DNA from: Arthrobacter sp.
Lineage (GTDB): Bacteria; Actinomycetota; Actinomycetes; Actinomycetales; Micrococcaceae
DNA length: 8,751 bases
NCBI GenBank assembly: GCA_030147325.1
Contig: JASLAA010000174.1
Location: 1-8,751 of the forward strand
Direction of reading: 5' to 3'
The position numbers were made by a program, and so were the translations under genes. Positions within the stretch are counted from its first letter, which is position 1; each line of letters opens with the position of its first letter. The notes beneath the pieces are model-generated. The model was given only the letters and a program-made list of their open reading frames with translations, did no database searches and had not been told where the DNA came from. Positions 5,413 to 8,751 of the stretch are shown here, piece by piece.

Positions 5413-7500
5413 CTACTTCTGCACGAGGGTGAGCACGTCGTAGGTGGCCACGATCTCGTCGTCCTGGTTGTGCAGCACCGCGTCCCAGGCCACCTCGCCG
5501 TACTCGTCGGTCTCCCGCGGCGTGATGCGCTTCGCTGTCAACGTCACGCGGATGGAGTCGCCCGCTGCGACCGGCGTGATGAAGCGGAGGTTCTCCAGGC
5601 CGTAGTTCGCCAGGACGGGTCCCGGCTCCGGATCCACGAACAGGCCCGCACCCCAGGACAGCAGCAGGTAGCCGTGCGCCACGATCCCGGGGAAGAAGGG
5701 ATTGGCGGCCGCAGCCTCCTCGTTGGTGTGCGCGTAGAACGTGTCACCCGTGGTCTCCGCGAAGGCGCTGATGTCCTCCAGGGTGACCTGCCGCAACTCC
5801 GACCGCACACTGTCACCGATGCGGAGCGTCGCGAGGTCCTTGCGGAACGGGTGGGCGCCGTCGAACCGGCGGTCCGCCCCGGTGTGCCACTCCCCCGTGA
5901 TGCTGGTCAGCATGTTCGGCGATCCCTGCACGGCCGTGCGCTGCATGTGGTGCAGCACCGAGCGCATGCCGCCCAGTTCCTCCCCGCCGCCGGCACGGCC
6001 GGGGCCGCCGTGCACGAGGTGCGGGACAGGCGAACCATGACCGGTCGATGATCGCGCGTCCTCCCGGTTGAGGATGAGGACGCGGCCATGATGGGCGGCG
6101 ATGCCGAGGACGAGTTCCTGCGCCACGGCGGGATCATCGGTGCAGACGGTCGCCACGAGGGAGCCCGAGCCGAGGGCTGCAAGGCGGATGGCATGGGCGA
6201 GGTCGTCGTACCCGATCACGGACGCGACGGGCCCGAAGGCCTCCACGGAGTGCAGGGCTCCGGCCTCGACGTCCTTCCAGGTCAGCAGGACGGGCTCCAT
6301 GAACGCGCCGTCGGGAGCCTTGCCGGACGTGTTGTCCGCGAGCACGACGTCGGGCGCGTCCAGCGATCCGAAGGCCACCGACGCCCCGCCGGCGATCAGC
6401 TCGCGCACGGCGTCCTGGACGCCTTCGAGTTGGGCGAGGGAGGCGAGCGCGCCCATGGTGACCCCCTCGGCCCGCGGGTCCCCGAGCGTCACCCTCGAGC
6501 GGATCCGCTCGCCGGTGGCCCGGACGACGTCGTCGACCAGGGCGTCGGGCACGATGGACCGGCGGATGCTCGTGCACTTCTGGCCGGCCTTGACGGTCAT
6601 CTCGGTGACCAGGGACTTCACGAAGGCGTCGAACTCGGGCGTTCCGGGTACGGCATCGGGGCCGAGGATCGCCGCGTTCAGCGAGTCGGTCTCACAGGTG
6701 AAGCGGACCCCGCCCCGGGCGATGGCCTCGTGGGACTTCAGGTGGTTCGCGGTCGACGCCGACCCGGTGAAGGACACGAGGTCGCGGTAGTCGAGGTGGT
6801 CGAGGACGTCGCGCGCCGGACCGGAGATCAGCTGCAGCGCCCCCTCGGGCAGGATCGCCGACCCGACGATCAGCTTCACGACGGCCGCCGTGAGGAACCC
6901 GGTGGGCGTGGCCGGCTTGACGATCGTCGGCACGCCGGCGAGGAACGAGGGCGCGAGCTTCTCGAGCATGCCCCACACCGGGAAGTTGAACGCGTTGATC
7001 TGCACCGCGACGCCGGGGATGCGGGTGTGGATGTGCGTGCCGAGGAAGGAGCCGTCCTTCGAGAGCACCTCGGGCGGTCCGTCGACGATCACGTGCGAGT
7101 TCGGCAGTTCGCGCCGACCCTTGGACCCGAAGGTGAAGAGCACGCCGATGCCGCCGTCGATGTCGACCATCGAGTCCACCTTGGTGGCGCCGGTCTTCGC
7201 CGACAGCTCGTACAGCGGCTCGCGGTGCGCGTTGAGGTACTGCGCGAGCTCCTTGAGCTTCAGGGCGCGTTCGTGGAAGGTGAGCCGGCCGAGCGCGGCC
7301 TGCCCCGTGCTCCTGGCGAAGCGGATGGCGGCGGCGGTGTCGATGCCGGCCGTGCTGACGATCGCGAGCTCCTCGCCGGTGCTGGCGTCGCGCACCACGG
7401 TGCCGTCGTCGTCCGCGGCCTGCCGTTCGGGTGTCCACCAGGTGTCCTCGAGGAAGCTGGGGACGACGTCGATCTGTACTCGTTCCGGGGCGGTTGTCAT
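5413..7500 (-). CDS. paaZ: Bifunctional oxepin-CoA hydrolase / 3-oxo-5,6-dehydrosuberyl-CoA semialdehyde dehydrogenase PaaZ
   Basis: A 695-residue two-domain enzyme (E. coli PaaZ about 681). The C-terminal MaoC-like hot-dog domain (about 545-690) hydrolytically opens oxepin-CoA. The N-terminal aldehyde dehydrogenase domain (about 10-530) then oxidises the reactive semialdehyde with NADP+. Visible dehydrogenase residues are Asn172 in NAFNFPVWG, Glu270 in FTCETDSLN and the catalytic Cys309 in GQKCTS. The hydratase motif is Asp586 and His591 in GDTFYAHTNEEAAAANPFF, followed by GIVAHGYL. Both active sites therefore look intact. The frame is open to 7959, but the ATG at 7500 begins the family N-terminus and has AAAGG at 7511-7515, 10 bases upstream; the extension is paaH read out of frame. 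It lies 52 bases after paaH in the same direction, so it is probably co-transcribed. Its 3' end converges on paaR. Confidence 0.96.
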   Translation of the reverse strand: MTTAPERVQIDVVPSFLEDTWWTPERQAADDDGTVVRDASTGEELAIVSTAGIDTAAAIRFARSTGQAALGRLTFHERALKLKELAQYLNAHREPLYELSAKTGATKVDSMVDIDGGIGVLFTFGSKGRRELPNSHVIVDGPPEVLSKDGSFLGTHIHTRIPGVAVQINAFNFPVWGMLEKLAPSFLAGVPTIVKPATPTGFLTAAVVKLIVGSAILPEGALQLISGPARDVLDHLDYRDLVSFTGSASTANHLKSHEAIARGGVRFTCETDSLNAAILGPDAVPGTPEFDAFVKSLVTEMTVKAGQKCTSIRRSIVPDALVDDVVRATGERIRSRVTLGDPRAEGVTMGALASLAQLEGVQDAVRELIAGGASVAFGSLDAPDVVLADNTSGKAPDGAFMEPVLLTWKDVEAGALHSVEAFGPVASVIGYDDLAHAIRLAALGSGSLVATVCTDDPAVAQELVLGIAAHHGRVLILNREDARSSTGHGSPVPHLVHGGPGRAGGGEELGGMRSVLHHMQRTAVQGSPNMLTSITGEWHTGADRRFDGAHPFRKDLATLRIGDSVRSELRQVTLEDISAFAETTGDTFYAHTNEEAAAANPFFPGIVAHGYLLLSWGAGLFVDPEPGPVLANYGLENLRFITPVAAGDSIRVTLTAKRITPRETDEYGEVAWDAVLHNQDDEIVATYDVLTLVQK

Positions 7501-7552
7501 GGTCCGCTCGCCTTTCACTGGTGCTGCTGGGATGAGTGCGGTGGTGGCTGTG

Positions 7553-8437
7553 TCAGGGGGCGGCATGCGGCGGGGCGTCGTCCCAGCTGAAGAACCCGCG
7601 TCCGCTCTTGCGGCCGAGCGCTCCTTCCGCCACCTTCTCGCGCAGGATGGCCGGCGGGGTGAACCGCGCCCCGAGGGTCGATTCGAGGTACTCGGCGATC
7701 CCGAGGCGGACGTCGAGTCCCACGATGTCCGTGGTGCGCAGCGGGCCCACCGGATGCCGGTAACCGAGGACCATCGCCGCATCGATGTCCTCGGCCGTCG
7801 CCACCCCCTCCTCGAGCATGCGCATGGCTTCGAGGGCGATGGCCACACCGAGCCGGGAACTCGCGAACCCGGGGGTGTCGCGGACGACGACGGGCGTCTT
7901 GCCGAGCGCCGCCACCCAGGACCGCGCGGCCGCCTCGAGCTCTGACGACGTCCGCGCACCGAGGACGACCTCGATCAGGGCCGATGCCGGGACCGGGTTG
8001 AAGAAGTGCAGTCCGCAGAACCGCTCCGGGCGCTGCAGCACCCCGGCCAGTGCGTCAACGGACAGCGACGAGGTGTTCGTCGCGAGCCAGGCGGCGCCGT
8101 CGAGCACGTCCTCGACCGCCCGCAGGGCCTGCCGCTTGAGGGACGGATCCTCGGGCACCGCCTCGACGACGAGCCCGCAGGACGCGAAGGAGGAGTAGTC
8201 CGTCGATACCGACACCTGCCCGGAGAGATCCACCAGGGTCTCGGTGGTCGTTCCACGCTCGACGCTCCGACCGAGGGCCTGCGTGATCCGGGCGAGCCCT
8301 GCATCGGCAGCCGCGTCGTCCCGCTCGACGACGACGACGCCGGACCCGGCGAGGCAGAACGCGTGTGCGATGCCCGCACCCATCCGGCCTCCACCGAGGA
8401 CGCCCACCTGCGCAGGAACACCACTGGGGTCGGTCAT
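7553..8437 (-). CDS. paaH: 3-hydroxyacyl-CoA dehydrogenase, probable 3-hydroxyadipyl-CoA dehydrogenase PaaH
   Basis: A 294-residue NAD-dependent dehydrogenase. In the pathway it would oxidise 3-hydroxyadipyl-CoA to 3-oxoadipyl-CoA. The N-terminal Rossmann domain (about 10-187) has the nucleotide motif VGVLGGGRMGAGIA (11-24), with NTSS at 121-124. The catalytic His144 lies in CGLHFFNPVP and its acidic partner Glu156 in LIEVV. The C-terminal domain (about 188-288) ends in the family signature GRKSGRGFFSWDD. E. coli PaaH is about 475 residues with an added C-terminal part, so this is the short single-unit form. The usual Asn of the PGF-V-V-N-R segment is Ser194 here (PGFASSR). The ATG at 8437 overlaps the upstream hydratase stop by 4 bases (ATGA), with AAGG at 8442-8445. 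Assignment to adipyl-CoA chemistry rather than butyryl-CoA rests on the neighbourhood. Confidence 0.87.
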   Translation of the reverse strand: MTDPSGVPAQVGVLGGGRMGAGIAHAFCLAGSGVVVVERDDAAADAGLARITQALGRSVERGTTTETLVDLSGQVSVSTDYSSFASCGLVVEAVPEDPSLKRQALRAVEDVLDGAAWLATNTSSLSVDALAGVLQRPERFCGLHFFNPVPASALIEVVLGARTSSELEAAARSWVAALGKTPVVVRDTPGFASSRLGVAIALEAMRMLEEGVATAEDIDAAMVLGYRHPVGPLRTTDIVGLDVRLGIAEYLESTLGARFTPPAILREKVAEGALGRKSGRGFFSWDDAPPHAAP

Positions 8438-8751
8438 GAGCCCTTCTTCCTGTCCAGGAACTGCTGCATGCGATCGAACTTGGCATCCGATTCGAACAGG
8501 ATCGCCTGGGCGAGCTGGTCGATCACGGGATGGGACTCCCGGGGCACGTGGAACACGCTCTTGGTGATCCGCACGGCCAGGGGGTCCTGCCGGGCGATGC
8601 GGTCGGCGAGCTCGTGCGCAGCCTGCAGGAGCTCCCCGGGCTCATGGATGGCCGTGATGAGCCGTGCTTCGAGGGCCTCCTCCGCGGTGAGGATGCGCCC
8701 GGCCAGGAGGATCTCCTTGGCGAGCGGCTCTCCTACGAGTTCCTTCAGCCG
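8434..8751 (-). CDS. Enoyl-CoA hydratase/isomerase family protein, C-terminal part only (probable PaaF)
   Basis: The last 105 codons of a crotonase-family gene whose 5' part lies beyond the right edge. The visible sequence starts RLKELVGEPLAKEILLAGR, continues LTAEEALEARLITAI and ends FDRMQQFLDRKKGS. This matches the C-terminal third of enoyl-CoA hydratases: the segment after the active site, the AxxAxxxxLI turn, and the terminal trimer-contact helices with the AFLxKR-like end. The catalytic glutamates would lie outside the window, so hydratase cannot be told from isomerase here. Its place directly before paaH, with a 4-base ATGA overlap, suggests PaaF, which hydrates 2,3-dehydroadipyl-CoA to the PaaH substrate. 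A second PaaG-like isomerase is the main alternative. Confidence 0.82.
   Translation of the reverse strand, partial: RLKELVGEPLAKEILLAGRILTAEEALEARLITAIHEPGELLQAAHELADRIARQDPLAVRITKSVFHVPRESHPVIDQLAQAILFESDAKFDRMQQFLDRKKGS

Noticed and set aside
6088..7590. 500-codon open frame on the + strand opposite paaZ
   Set aside because: Composition is Arg/Gly/Asp/His-rich with no recognisable domain, and the minus strand encodes intact PaaZ with both active sites. Long antisense frames are expected in DNA this GC-rich.
7501..7959. In-frame upstream extension of paaZ giving 848 residues
   Set aside because: The first 153 residues are Arg/Ser/Pro-rich paaH antiframe sequence. The ATG at 7500 matches the family N-terminus and has a Shine-Dalgarno.
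1..8751. Novel defence, mobile or other undescribed system
   Set aside because: Both strands are accounted for by standard phenylacetate catabolism genes. I found no inverted-repeat ends, transposase, tRNA, repeat array or unknown conserved gene.

Overview
The window is a phenylacetic acid (paa) catabolism locus from a GC-rich bacterium. The G/C-rich third codon positions, frequent GTG starts, TetR-type PaaR regulator and paaABCDE order suggest an actinobacterium, probably an Arthrobacter-like Micrococcales member. This taxonomic call is inference from style, not from a marker gene. I recognise nearly every gene, and I see no RNA gene, mobile element, CRISPR array or long gene-free stretch.

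Layout, left to right. Positions 1-4602 are a tightly packed leftward (minus-strand) operon, transcribed paaA (3622-4602), paaB, paaC, paaD, paaE, then paaG (1-808, cut by the left edge a few codons before its end). Consecutive genes abut, overlap by 1-4 bases or lie 8 bases apart. Positions 4603-4723 are the divergent control region. It holds a convincing leftward promoter (TTGACT, 18 bases, TATACT), a PaaR-type operator on the -10/start-site region, and a weaker second operator copy just before paaR. paaR (TetR family) runs rightward at 4724-5338. A 74-base convergent gap follows, without a good terminator. Positions 5413-8751 are a second leftward block, transcribed as an enoyl-CoA hydratase (cut by the right edge), paaH and paaZ.

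How the genes work together, from established knowledge of the pathway. PaaABCE, with the assembly factor PaaD, epoxidises the ring of phenylacetyl-CoA using O2 and NADPH. PaaG isomerises the epoxide to oxepin-CoA. PaaZ opens the oxepin ring hydrolytically and oxidises the resulting aldehyde. An enoyl-CoA hydratase (PaaF-like) and PaaH carry out the beta-oxidation-like steps toward 3-oxoadipyl-CoA. PaaR presumably represses the system until phenylacetyl-CoA appears. The CoA ligase (PaaK), thiolase (PaaJ) and thioesterase (PaaI) are not in the window and would be expected beyond its ends or elsewhere.

No previously undescribed system is visible. The points most worth a second look are the operator/promoter architecture, the active-site residues that mark PaaG as an isomerase, the Asn-to-Ser change in PaaH, the unusual start of PaaB, and the poorly terminated convergent paaZ/paaR junction.
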